Shown: piece after piece, positions 34,771 through 43,413 of the stretch
How positions within the stretch are numbered: the first letter of the stretch is position 1
Layout: every line of letters begins with the position of its first letter
NCBI GenBank assembly: GCA_963834685.1
Contig: CAWICW010000016.1
Coordinates: 101,986 to 165,985, forward strand
Direction of reading: 5' to 3'
DNA length: 64,000 nucleotides
Source: Palsa-504 sp963834685
GTDB lineage: Bacteria; Actinomycetota; Actinomycetes; Streptosporangiales; Streptosporangiaceae
The notes under the pieces: generated by a model
Databases searched by the model: none
Seen by the model: only the letters and a program-made list of their open reading frames with translations
What the model was told of the DNA's origin: nothing
Made by a program: the position numbers and the translations under genes

Positions 34771-35220
34771 CACTACACTCCCCTGTGGCACATGGCGCGT
34801 ATGACCCGATAGGGGGCTGATCGGCTCGCGCGCCGGTGTCCATTGCCGATCACTGTCACGGAGGAAGCCCAGCGGCATTTAAATACGCCCCGCCGCGACT
34901 TATGAACCCGGGTGTCCGGTTTTCAGCACTCGGCGAGCGGCTCCGGCGTTGCGGAGGTACGCCCCGAGCCGCTGGAAGATCTGCGGGGCTGGACGGAGGG
35001 CCGTGAACATCCGTAGAAATCTTCACGGGTGATTACTGCCAGCGCATACATGAGCTGACCTGCGCGGACACTGCTCGTTGATGCGCACCGGTTGGCGCCG
35101 TTACGCGTCCCCGTGAGGAAAAATCGCTCGGGCCGTGAAGGCCGGCATAGCACCCCGGCTGTTAGCCGGACCCGTTATCAAAAGGCCACTTCTCCGTTGA
35201 ACGTTAGTGCGGAAATGGCC
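34771..35220. other. gap with hairpin next to attachment repeat
   Basis: About 450 bp with no credible gene. At its right end AAAAGGCCACTTCTCCG (about 35181) and CGGAAATGGCCTT (35210) can pair into an imperfect hairpin directly beside the attachment repeat at 35221. Confidence 0.4.
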
Positions 35221-35273
35221 TTCTAGCTGCGAGCCGCCTATCGGGAGCGAACCGATGACCTACGCATTACGAG
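35221..35273 (-). repeat. left attachment repeat (tRNA-Thr 3' part) of the island
   Basis: 53 bp matching 53587-53639 at 50 positions. It covers the tRNA-Thr sequence from the anticodon loop to the 3' end plus 12 bp downstream, then diverges abruptly at 35274. This is the footprint of tyrosine-integrase insertion into the 3' end of a tRNA gene, and it marks the left border of the 18.3-kb island. Confidence 0.85.
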
Positions 35274-35362
35274 GATGTTCTCATGTGTTGCTCGTAGCTT
35301 CAAACCCTGCGCTAGCTTCATGTCCGCAGGTTGCTGCTGGTGGCGATCGTGCCGGGCATATC

Positions 35363-35530
35363 TCATGGACGCTTCAGGAACCTCAAATAGAACGCCGCGA
35401 ACACCAGGACGATCCCGACGTTTACTATCAGCCGCTCCCAGAGCTGGTGCCTGAAGAACAGGACGTCCACACCGACCACGACGGCTACCAGCGCGAGCAC
35501 GTAAAGCACGACGACGGCCTGTCTTCCCAC
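35363..35530 (-). CDS. small two-helix membrane protein
   Basis: A 55-residue frame from GTG 35530 with AAGGA 3 nt before it. It reads as helix 1 (AVVVLYVLALVAVVVGVDVLFF), a short charged turn (RHQLWERL), helix 2 (IVNVGIVLVFAAFYLRFL) and a basic tail KRP. The hairpin topology and codon bias make it a believable small protein just inside the island border. It is too short for family assignment; similar pairs occur among type I toxins, holin-like proteins and transporter accessory proteins. Confidence 0.6.
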   Translation of the reverse strand: MGRQAVVVLYVLALVAVVVGVDVLFFRHQLWERLIVNVGIVLVFAAFYLRFLKRP

Positions 35531-36200
35531 GGTTCCTTCGTACTATGTGCGACGGAGTGGAGCAAGAGCGGCTCTGGTTTCAATGAACACCTACGCATGT
35601 CCTGCCGATGCTTCGCCAGGAGGTCGCCAGCGTCATCGATGAGCTGATCGGAGCGTGATATGAGCAGCTTTGGCAGCAGTAGTAAAGGCCGCTCATGATC
35701 GGAAGTGGCCTCTGGGCTGGCGTGCTCGGAGGGACTCGAACCCGACTGGTGCCGGACCGACGGCAGGCGGGTTCTGTCCTGGGTCGGCGCAGCCGATCAC
35801 GTAGTTACGCCGAAGGCGCCCTGGACAGGTTCCAGCTGGCGTGGATACTCCTACGGCGGGTTCGGGGGAGGCCACCCGCGCCGTCACCCGAATGCCGCGA
35901 CCTGCTGTGTACCCGGCGGCGGGCCGCTCTACACCGTGACGGCGGTACGCCGCATCCCACGGCGCCGCCGCCGCCGGACGACGCTGGCCATGATCACGAC
36001 GGCTGCCAGTACCGCCTCGATCTCACAAGCCAGCACATCCGGGGGAATGGTCGCGGGGGCGTGAAAATGGTCATGGTGCGGGTCGCGGCGGGCGGGGGTC
36101 GCTGCCGCCGCGTGGTTGCCGTTCGTGCTGCCGTGGGGGCGCCGGGGTGGGACGGTGGGCGCGGGCTGTCCGTGACGCCGGCGGACTTTGGGATACGAAC
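35531..36200. other. gap with tRNA-like relic and open minus frame
   Basis: Nearly 700 bp without a firm gene. At 35693 CGGAAGTGGCCT repeats a word found beside the left attachment repeat, and is followed by GGAGGGACTCGAACCCGAC, which looks like a T-arm of a different tRNA but does not fold fully. On the minus strand a frame ending at about 35920 reads DVLACEIEAVLAAVVIMASVVRRRRRRG (one membrane helix then Arg), with no clear start codon. Confidence 0.3.
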
Positions 36201-37790
36201 CCGTTCACAAGCCTGAGCGCTGGGGCCCTGACCTGAGGGTCGCACATTGTGCCTCGAGCACGCCGGTCAGTATTCCGGGCTTAGTTCCCGCCGACCGGGG
36301 CCCCCGGGCAGCCCGCTGGTTCACCCATCGGGACAAGCACAGGAGGTAACCGCGATGGTGCAGGCGAAACCGCAGGTAATCGACGACGAACAGCACGAGC
36401 GGGTCTATGAGCGGGTGGCCGCGGTCGACGTGGCGAAGGACTCGGGGATGGTGTGCACCCGAACCCCGCACCCGTCCCGGCCCGGCGCCCGGCAAAGCAC
36501 CGTCTGGACGGTGAAGGCCCGGATGACCGCGATCCGCGCGCTGGGCCGCCAGCTGAAACGCGACGGCATCGAAATGGTGACGCTGGAGTCCACGTCGGAC
36601 TACTGGCGGATATGGTTCTTCGTGCTGGAGGCGGCCGGCCTGGCCGTGCAGCTGGTCAACGCGGCCCAGGCCAGGAACCTGCCAGGCCGCCCCAAAACGG
36701 ACAAACTGGACGCGATGTGGCTGGCCCGGCTGACCGAGCTGGGGCTGCTGCGGCCCTCGTTCGTGCCGCCGGCCGCGATCCGGGCGCTGCGGGACTATAC
36801 CCGGGCCCGCACCCGGCTGGTCCAAGAGCGGACCCGGTGCTTCCAGCGGCTGGAAAAGCTACTGGAAGGCGCGCTGATCAAGCTGTCCAGCGTGGCCAGC
36901 AAGCTGACCACCGAATCAGCCAAGGACATGATCAAGGCCATGATCGCCGGGGAACGCGACCCGCACACGCTGGCCGCCCTGGCCCGCACCCGGATGAAAG
37001 CCAAGCACGACGACCTCGTCGAGGCCCTGGCCGGCATGTTCGATGACCACCACGGCGAGCTCGCCCAGCTCCTGCTGGACCAGGCCGCCTTCTGCGACAC
37101 CCGGATCACCCAGCTAAACGCCCGGATCACCGCAGCGGTCGCCGCGATGCCCGCCGCCTGGGGCGTGGACGCGGACGGGACCACCGGCCCGGACGCCGGG
37201 ACCGGCCCGGACGCCGCCGCACTGTCCGCGGTCCAGCGGCTGGCCGGGATCCCCGGCGTCAGCCCCGGCCTGGCCTGCTCCATCATCGCGGAAACAGGCC
37301 TGGACATGTCCCGCTTCCCCACTGCGGCCCACCTGGTGTCCTGGGCCGGGCTGTGCCCTCGGGCCAGCCAATCCGGACCCCGCACCCGCGCCGGCAAGAA
37401 GAACCAGGGCGACAGCTGGCTACGCAGCCACCTCGGCCAGGCCGCCACCGGCGCCGCCCGCACCAGTACCTTCCTCGGCGAACGCTACGGACGGATCGCC
37501 CGCCGCCGCGGCAAAGCCAAAGCCCAGGTCGCCGTCGCCCGCTCCATCCTGATTATCATCTGGCACCTGCTCGCCGACCCGGCCGCCCGGTTCACCGACC
37601 TCGGCGTCGGCTACTACCAGACCCGTGTCGACACCGACCGGAAGATCCGTAACCACATCCGCCAGATCCAGGCCCTCGGCTTCGAGGTCACCATCACCAA
37701 GGCCGGATAACCGCCTACCACCCCTGACCAGGCCCGATCACCGCGCCAGGCCCGGGTCCGCTGCCGCACGCCCAGCTGAGGTGAGTTATT
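36200..37790 (+). mobile_element. IS110-family insertion sequence (borders approximate)
   Basis: The transposase gene is complete and preceded by about 150 bp of non-coding DNA. IS110 elements lack terminal inverted repeats, so the ends cannot be fixed from one copy. In characterised members the non-coding end encodes the bridge RNA that pairs with target and donor DNA; here that should lie between about 36200 and 36354. Confidence 0.6.
36355..37710 (+). CDS. IS110-family transposase (bridge-RNA-guided recombinase)
   Basis: A 451-residue DEDD recombinase. The RuvC-like domain carries the acidic residues in AAVDVAKDSG, VTLESTSDYW and RPKTDKLDAMWLA. A coiled helical linker follows. The C-terminal transposase_20 domain has IPGVSPGLACSIIAETG, SWAGLCPRASQSG and RKKNQGDSWLR-like sequence including the catalytic Ser region. 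ATG 36355 is chosen because AGGAGG stands 8 nt before it; the frame is open 36 codons further upstream but lacks signals. All domains are present, so the element may be active. Confidence 0.92.
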   Translation: MVQAKPQVIDDEQHERVYERVAAVDVAKDSGMVCTRTPHPSRPGARQSTVWTVKARMTAIRALGRQLKRDGIEMVTLESTSDYWRIWFFVLEAAGLAVQLVNAAQARNLPGRPKTDKLDAMWLARLTELGLLRPSFVPPAAIRALRDYTRARTRLVQERTRCFQRLEKLLEGALIKLSSVASKLTTESAKDMIKAMIAGERDPHTLAALARTRMKAKHDDLVEALAGMFDDHHGELAQLLLDQAAFCDTRITQLNARITAAVAAMPAAWGVDADGTTGPDAGTGPDAAALSAVQRLAGIPGVSPGLACSIIAETGLDMSRFPTAAHLVSWAGLCPRASQSGPRTRAGKKNQGDSWLRSHLGQAATGAARTSTFLGERYGRIARRRGKAKAQVAVARSILIIIWHLLADPAARFTDLGVGYYQTRVDTDRKIRNHIRQIQALGFEVTITKAG

Positions 37791-37796
37791 TTCCGG

Positions 37797-38240
37797 TCAG
37801 TCCGGATCAGGTTGCCGGTATCGGCGAGGTTGAACCCGTCGTCGGAATGGACCCTGATCACGCCGGCCGCCCTCCAGCCCGCCCTCGGCGACCCGTCCCC
37901 GGAACTCCGCCAGCACCGTGTGATCAAAGCCCGGATCATCCAGCGGCAGCCCCAGCAGGTACTGCCAGTCGATCCGGGTCCGCACCGCCTCGGCCGCCGG
38001 CCGGTCCGCCAGGTTCTCCGCCCGCTGCAGCACCGTCACCAGCGCCAGCCGCGACGGGGACCAGCCCGGCCGGCCCCGCACCCCGAACACGGCCGCGAAC
38101 TCCTCATCCCCAAGCCACTGACCCAGGCGGTCGCGGACCTGGACCGCCAGCGGCCGGGGCCGCTTACCCGGATACTTCGCCGCGATCGCCGCCGCGATCT
38201 GCGGATCCGGCTCCGGCCACGGGGCAGGCTGCACGCACAT
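37797..38240 (-). pseudogene. IS1182-type transposase, N-terminal fragment
   Basis: The frame from ATG 38240 starts MCVQPAPWPEPDPQIAAAI and continues DRLGQWLGDEEFAAVFGVRGRPGWSPSRLALVTVLQ and AAEAVRTRIDWQYLLGLPLDDPGFDHTVLAEFRGRV, the DUF772-containing N-terminus of IS1182 transposases. Homology stops near 37880, leaving about 120 of the usual 500 residues, so the DDE catalytic domain is missing. The break lies just right of the IS110 element and was probably caused by its arrival or by a deletion. Confidence 0.8.
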
Positions 38241-38374
38241 GACATACCCGATCCCGCGGCCGGGACGACGACAGGACAGGGACGACGACGGCCGCGGGCC
38301 GGATCATGGCGCCCCCCGTAGCCCGAGCCGGGCAAGTTCACCGGTCTGTGACGAATTAACCACCAGGATCCATG

Positions 38375-39499
38375 TCAGAGGGTCAGCGGGCCGTCGGCGA
38401 GGTAGCGAGCGATCGGGCCCGCGGCAGTGGCGCGGGACGGAGGGTGGAAGGCCAGGGCACGCGTGGCGCCCAGCAGGTAGGCGATCTCGGGCGACTCGAT
38501 GAATGCCATGCCGCCGAGGGTCGCGGCGGCCGACATGACCCCGCGCTCGATGGCCCGCTCGGTCGCGAACCGGGTGTAGAGCGCCCGTGCGAGCAGGGCA
38601 TCGTTATCGTCGAGGGTTGGGGCGATCGAGGCTACCTGCTCGAGAGCGGCGGCCACGGTCTCCAGTTCGATGGCCAGGTCGGCGCGGTCCTGGTCTGAGC
38701 CGCGGCCGCGTGCGATGGCCCGCTCGGCGAGGTTCGTGGCGGCGCCGAGGTAGGACGCGGAGATCAGCAGTTCGAACCAGGCAAAGCCGCGCGCCTGGAT
38801 CGGATCCATCGACTCGCCGTCTTGCGGGTAGAAGATCAGTGCCTCGGGGACGAACACCTCGGTTAGCGTGACCTGGTCGCTTTCCGCGGCGGCGAGCGCG
38901 GTGGTCTGCCAGAATGACGCGCGCTTGATGCCTGATGAGTCGGCCGGGATCAGCACGACCGCCAGCCGGCCTGTCCCGGTGGCCGGGTCGGTGACGGCGA
39001 CGCTGGCGCTCATCAGGTTCATGGACCAGGTAAGGCTGCACGGCTTCTTCACGCCGCTGACGGTGATGCCGCCGTCCGCCGGCACGCCCCGCATGGTGGG
39101 CGTCAGGATGTGCTGGCCGGGCTTGCCCTCGGCGAAGCCGGAGCTGAGCAGCCATGAGTTCTCGGCGATCGCCATCAGCATCGCCCACTCGAACCCGTTG
39201 CCGGCTGCGGTCAGCTCGACTAGGGAGGCAACGGAGAAGTGGTGCATGGTCGTGGCCACGGCCAGCGACGGCGACCGGCTGCCCACGGCGCGCTGGATGC
39301 GCACCGCGTCGAGCAGGGTGGCTCCCTTGCCCCCGTATTCGGCGGGTATCAGCAGGGCCGGGCCGCCGAGTTCGCGGAACTTCTGCAGCGCACCGCAGCC
39401 AGGCTGCTCCAACTCGAGCAGCGGGATCTCGCTGAGGTATTTGTCCAGCCCCGGCAGAAAAGCGTCCAGGCTGTCTCGCTCGGCGCGCAGCAGGTTCAT
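38375..39499 (-). CDS. acyl-CoA dehydrogenase-like flavoprotein
   Basis: A 374-residue protein of the acyl-CoA dehydrogenase superfamily: LIPAEYGGKGATLLDAVRIQRAVGSRSPSLAVATTMHHFSVAS, the FAD-contacting region GVKKPCSLTWSMNLMSASVAV and the helical C-terminal domain (GGMAFIESPEIAYLLGATRALAFHPPS). The usual C-terminal catalytic Glu position cannot be assigned with confidence. It is the last gene of a four-gene operon; ATG 39499 overlaps the stop of the SRPBCC gene (ATGA). In the pathway it may desaturate or oxidise a carrier-bound acyl chain. Confidence 0.82.
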   Translation of the reverse strand: MNLLRAERDSLDAFLPGLDKYLSEIPLLELEQPGCGALQKFRELGGPALLIPAEYGGKGATLLDAVRIQRAVGSRSPSLAVATTMHHFSVASLVELTAAGNGFEWAMLMAIAENSWLLSSGFAEGKPGQHILTPTMRGVPADGGITVSGVKKPCSLTWSMNLMSASVAVTDPATGTGRLAVVLIPADSSGIKRASFWQTTALAAAESDQVTLTEVFVPEALIFYPQDGESMDPIQARGFAWFELLISASYLGAATNLAERAIARGRGSDQDRADLAIELETVAAALEQVASIAPTLDDNDALLARALYTRFATERAIERGVMSAAATLGGMAFIESPEIAYLLGATRALAFHPPSRATAAGPIARYLADGPLTL

Positions 39500-39972
39500 G
39501 ATCGGCTCCCCACCGGGACTGTCACGTCGGATGCGGCGAGTTCGGCGTGGCCGACAAGTCCGCGCACGATCGAGACGATGTTGTCGATCAGCGTCCGCGC
39601 CGCGATCGGCTCCAGCGCGTCGGCCAGACTCGGGATGCCCATGTCGAGCCTCGCGGAGAACACGATCTCGCTGCCCGGCGCGGCATCGACGCACTGCCAT
39701 GAGCCGTCGAAGACGGCGATGTCGCCCTCGAGCTGACGGAATGTGATGCTCAGGGCGCCGGGGTCGAACGTGTCCTCCTCGGTCCAGCGCAGCAGGCCAG
39801 CCCGGAAGGTGACCTCCCAGTGCGACACAGTGTGGTTCTCGGACACCTCGGTGACGGCGACGTTCTGGACGGCGTCGCTGAGGTCCGGGTACCGCTCGAA
39901 GTCGGCGAGCGTTTGGAATACGTCGCTCGCTGACTTGTGCGGCACGTGCAGCCGGAGGCGGACGGTGCGCAT
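39496..39972 (-). CDS. SRPBCC/polyketide cyclase-like protein
   Basis: A 158-residue START-like protein: MRTVRLRLHVPHKSASDVFQTLADFERYPDLSDAVQNVAV is the standard first strand and helices of coenzyme Q-binding/aromatase-like SRPBCC proteins, and the long C-terminal helix is DALEPIAARTLIDNIVSIVRGLVG. An AAGGAGAT site precedes ATG 39972. Third gene of the operon; its 3' end overlaps the next gene. It may bind or cyclise the hydrophobic product. Confidence 0.82.
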   Translation of the reverse strand: MRTVRLRLHVPHKSASDVFQTLADFERYPDLSDAVQNVAVTEVSENHTVSHWEVTFRAGLLRWTEEDTFDPGALSITFRQLEGDIAVFDGSWQCVDAAPGSEIVFSARLDMGIPSLADALEPIAARTLIDNIVSIVRGLVGHAELAASDVTVPVGSRS

Positions 39973-40006
39973 TGGATCTCCTTGAGTGGCAGTGCAGGTA
40001 CGGATG

Positions 40007-41254
40007 TCAGGCGGCAAGGGGCACCACGCGGGAGGCATGCCTGGCGGCCGACGTCAGGGCGCGTCCGAGCCAGTCGAGGTCTGCCGCGTCGAGGATCGCC
40101 GGCGGCGTTAGGCGCAGCACGTTGTTGGAGTTGAGTGAGTAGGACGGGATGACGTGCTCGTCGAGGAGCCCGATCAGGAATTCGGCGGCGGCGTCGGCCG
40201 AGACGAAGTCGACGCCGATGAGCAGGCCCCGGCCGCGTACCTCGGTGACCAGGTGCGGGCAGTGCGCCGTGACCGCGCCGACGGCGAGGTCGCGGACCTG
40301 CGGGCCGAGTTCGCGGACGCGCCCGAGCAGTCCTTCGGACTTGATGGCGCCGATGGTCGCGGTGACCGCGGCGGCCGCGAGCGGGCTGCCCGCGAACGTC
40401 GAGGAGTGCAGCAGCGGGTCCGCGTTGAGCGGCGCGAACAGCCGCGCGGACGCCACCACGCCGCCGACGGGCATCACGCCGCCGCCCAGGATCTTGCCCG
40501 TGAGTAGCGCGTCCGGCGTGACGCCGGCCAGGTCAGCGCCCCACCAGGCGCCGAGCCGGCCCATGCCGGACTGGATCTCATCCAGGATCATCACGGCGCC
40601 TGCCTCGGTGCACGCCCGCCGGACCTGCCGCAGGTAGCCGTCGGGCGGCAGCCGGACGCCGCCCTCGGCCTGGACGGGCTCGAGCAGCACCACCGATTCG
40701 GCCGTCAGCACAGCCCGGAGTGCGGCGAGGTCGCCGAACGGTATGAAGTCGACCATTGGCAGCAATGGGCCGAACGGGTCGCGGTACTGGGCCCGTCCGG
40801 TCACCGACAGCGCGCCAAGCGTCTTGCCGTGGAATCCGCCGTGCATAGCGATCACGTGACGCTTGCCGGCCAGCCGTGCCAGCTTCAGCCCGAGCTCGGT
40901 CGCCTCGGCTCCCGAGTTGGTCAGGAACACGTAGTCCAGCCCGGCCGGCGTGATGCCGGCCAGGTCCGCGGCCGCCTGAGCCAGCTCAGGGTTGAGGAAC
41001 AGCCTGGTGGCCACGGGGTTACGCCCCAGTTGCTCGCGCACCGCCGCGACGACGGCCGGGTGGCAGTGGCCGAGCAGGAAGACCCCGAAGCCCCCGCAGT
41101 CCAGGTAGGTGTGTCCGTCGCTGCCCCGCACCTTCGACCCGGCCGCGGCCACTTCCACGGGCACCGCGACGAGCCGCGCCAGGCTGGCCAGCGACTTGTT
41201 CACATGCTTCTTGTAGCGATCAAGCACCCGATCGCGGTCGGCCGGCGCGGTCAT
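40007..41254 (-). CDS. class III PLP aminotransferase
   Basis: A 415-residue aminotransferase of the ornithine/4-aminobutyrate group. The PLP Asp is in MILDEIQSGMGR, the Schiff-base Lys in LLTGKILGGGVMPVGG, and phosphate contacts in TNSGAEATELGLKLARLAGKRHVIAMHGGFHGKTLGALS. ATG 41254 follows the SDR stop by one base (TGACATG), so they are coupled. Coupling to a thioester-reductase-like SDR suggests that it converts the released aldehyde to an amine. The actual amine donor and acceptor are unknown. Confidence 0.9.
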   Translation of the reverse strand: MTAPADRDRVLDRYKKHVNKSLASLARLVAVPVEVAAAGSKVRGSDGHTYLDCGGFGVFLLGHCHPAVVAAVREQLGRNPVATRLFLNPELAQAAADLAGITPAGLDYVFLTNSGAEATELGLKLARLAGKRHVIAMHGGFHGKTLGALSVTGRAQYRDPFGPLLPMVDFIPFGDLAALRAVLTAESVVLLEPVQAEGGVRLPPDGYLRQVRRACTEAGAVMILDEIQSGMGRLGAWWGADLAGVTPDALLTGKILGGGVMPVGGVVASARLFAPLNADPLLHSSTFAGSPLAAAAVTATIGAIKSEGLLGRVRELGPQVRDLAVGAVTAHCPHLVTEVRGRGLLIGVDFVSADAAAEFLIGLLDEHVIPSYSLNSNNVLRLTPPAILDAADLDWLGRALTSAARHASRVVPLAA

Positions 41255-41255
41255 G

Positions 41256-42332
41256 TCAGGCTGCCCGCTCGGTCTCGGCCTGGCCGTAGCCGTTGCGCGC
41301 GGCCCAGTACCGCAGGCTGTTCCGCAGCGATTCGCGCTGATCGGGCAGCGGCCTGGCGCCGAGCGCGACGAGCTGATCCAGGCTGCTGGGCTTGGTCTGG
41401 CCGGACTGCAGGTAGGTGGTGAAGAACTCCAGCATCCGCAGGACATTTCTGCGGATCTTGCCGGGCAGCGCGTCGAGGAACACCGGGGCGATCAGCCGGT
41501 CGAACATCTCCGGCGGTACGAATCGCGGCATATCGATGCTCACGCCCCGGCTGCGCGCGAACTCGACGACGACCGCGACGCCCTCGTCCAGGCTCAGCGC
41601 CTTGTCGCCGACGCTGAGCCAGAATTCGCCCTCGTGCACCCGGTTCTCGACCACGCAGGCGATGGCGTCGGCGACCACGTCGACCGGGATAAAGTCGATC
41701 GGCCAGCGGGAGTCGAACGGGATCATCGGCACGACGCCCGCGAATATGCCGGCCACGACCTGGTGCAGGCCCTGGAACGCGGCTATCTCCCCGGTGACCG
41801 AGTCGCCGATGACCACCGACGGGCGGAAGATGACGTACGGCACGCCGCTGGACCGCACGACCTCCTCGGCCGCCGACTTCGACGCGGCGTAGCCGATGGC
41901 GGTGCGGCCGCGGTCGCCATCCACTGTGGTGTGCACGAATGCGGTACTCACGTGGTACAGCACGGCATTGGCCGCAGCGGCGAAGGCGGCCACCTGTTCC
42001 GTGCCCGCAATGTTCGTCGCCTCAAGACTGCCATCGGTCCGGTTGAAGTCCGTGACCGCGGCACAATGGATGACCACGTCGACCCTGGCCGCCAGGTTCA
42101 CGTAGGCCTGCTCGGCCAGCCCCAGCATCGGTTCGGCTATGTCGCCCGGCACAGTGGTCACATCCGGCCCGCAGACCGGCGACCGATGCACCAGGCACAC
42201 GACATCGAGGTCACTCATCCGCTGCAGCAGAGCGCGTCCGACGACACCCGATGCACCAGTCAGCAAAACGGTGCGCCGCGTGGCACCCGGCACCCTGCCG
42301 ATGCTCTGCGGCCCGGCGATCTGAACAGGCAT
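41256..42332 (-). CDS. thioester-reductase-like extended SDR
   Basis: A 358-residue protein with the Rossmann start TVLLTGASGVVGRALLQRM, the active-site region GYAASKSAAEEVVRSSGVPYVIFRPSVVIGD (Tyr-x3-Lys) and the C-terminal DFIPVDVVADAIACVV, a pattern of the NAD_binding_4 / thioester-reductase and male-sterility group, which reduces acyl thioesters to aldehydes. No carrier or adenylation domain is attached, so the acyl donor comes from elsewhere. First gene of the operon; a GGAGGT site lies 5 nt before ATG 42332. A sugar epimerase activity cannot be excluded. Confidence 0.8.
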   Translation of the reverse strand: MPVQIAGPQSIGRVPGATRRTVLLTGASGVVGRALLQRMSDLDVVCLVHRSPVCGPDVTTVPGDIAEPMLGLAEQAYVNLAARVDVVIHCAAVTDFNRTDGSLEATNIAGTEQVAAFAAAANAVLYHVSTAFVHTTVDGDRGRTAIGYAASKSAAEEVVRSSGVPYVIFRPSVVIGDSVTGEIAAFQGLHQVVAGIFAGVVPMIPFDSRWPIDFIPVDVVADAIACVVENRVHEGEFWLSVGDKALSLDEGVAVVVEFARSRGVSIDMPRFVPPEMFDRLIAPVFLDALPGKIRRNVLRMLEFFTTYLQSGQTKPSSLDQLVALGARPLPDQRESLRNSLRYWAARNGYGQAETERAA

Positions 42333-42887
42333 CTGATACCTCCGTTCAACTGAGTGGTGCTCAGGCAGTGCGCTGCTCAAGCAGTGCTTGCCGCCCTTCC
42401 TCTCGGTCTTGCCCGCTCCCCGATCCACGGCGATCCGGCACGGCCACCTGCCAGCTTGACTGAACGGCCAGGCGGCCGTCGGTCACCCAGCCGGCACTCC
42501 TGATATCACCCCGCCGACACCCAGCGACCGGCGAACCAGCATCAGGCCAGAAGCACGGCGCGCCAGCCTGCATCTGACCGGAGGCATCGATTCCCGATCC
42601 TGATACCATCACGGCGGAAACACTGCCCTGCGGCAGCACCTGCCGACGATCTGGACCTAGCCCCTGGTACGACGTGCCGCTGTCCGTGAAACGGCCAGCC
42701 CGTCGGCGAAGACACGCTGCGTGAAACAGACAACATGGCGCCCGGCCAGGGTTCGGAGCTCAACTCGCAGATCTGGCTGATCTGCGCTCAAGGTAGCGCT
42801 GACACCGCAGCGTGAAGAACCGCACCGAGTCGGCAGGGCCCTCGCGCTTTGAAACGCCAGTCGCGCAGCGTGACGATCGCTGGTCGC
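42333..42887. other. upstream region of the SDR operon, no gene seen
   Basis: About 555 bp that must hold the operon promoter. Minus-strand frames here (for example 42361-42639) have no homology that I recognise. It ends where the 348-bp duplicated segment begins. Confidence 0.4.
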
Positions 42888-43235
42888 GGCCCGAGGCGCT
42901 GATCAACCGCACCGCCGTCGAAGCCGCCATGCGCACGATCCTTGAGCGGGCCGCCGTTCGCGGCGAGGTCAACCTCGATCAGATCTCACCCAGGATCGCC
43001 GCGCTGCCGGTCGACCTCTTCCGGCACGAGCAGTTCCTCACCAGCGCACCCGTCCCCGATGCCGTGATCCTCGAAATCGTCGACGAGGTCTTCTTGCCCC
43101 TCGCCTGCCGCGACTCCGTTAACGCCAGCCACCGCCGGTCACGGCGACGCCGGAGGCCTGGGCCCGGATCTCAACCCGCGGGCTCACAAACGAGGATCTG
43201 ACCCCGCCACCCGCGACAGCTACCAGAGGTCGAAA
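42888..43235 (+). repeat. 348-bp direct repeat, left copy (truncated tetR 3' end)
   Basis: Nearly identical to 45617-45964, with differences such as GTC/GGC near the start and CGC/TGC near the end. This copy holds only the C-terminal about 105 codons of the TetR gene (ALINRTA ... SQTRI) and no helix-turn-helix, so it is a non-functional gene end. The ABC exporter genes lie between the two copies. Confidence 0.85.
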
Positions 43236-43413
43236 CCCGACTTCGGCCAGGCTAGTGCACACGTGAAGTGCTAGAGCTTCGCAAACTGCGACTCGGGCGC
43301 TTCAGTATCGGCGGCGAGGTTTGGCTGCCGGCCAACCTGTTCGGGCAGGTTGCCTCGAACCTAGTGACCAAAGCCTCTGCTTCAGCCGGCGACTGGCCAG
43401 TGATGATGCGAGC

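Noticed and set aside
35705..36064. 120-codon plus-strand frame in the gap left of IS110
   Set aside because: It starts inside a tRNA-like sequence, is Gly/Arg/Thr-rich without pattern, and lacks a ribosome site.
42361..42639. 92-codon minus-strand frame upstream of the SDR operon
   Set aside because: No ribosome site, no recognisable fold, Gly/Ser/Gln-rich; the region is better seen as the operon's promoter region.
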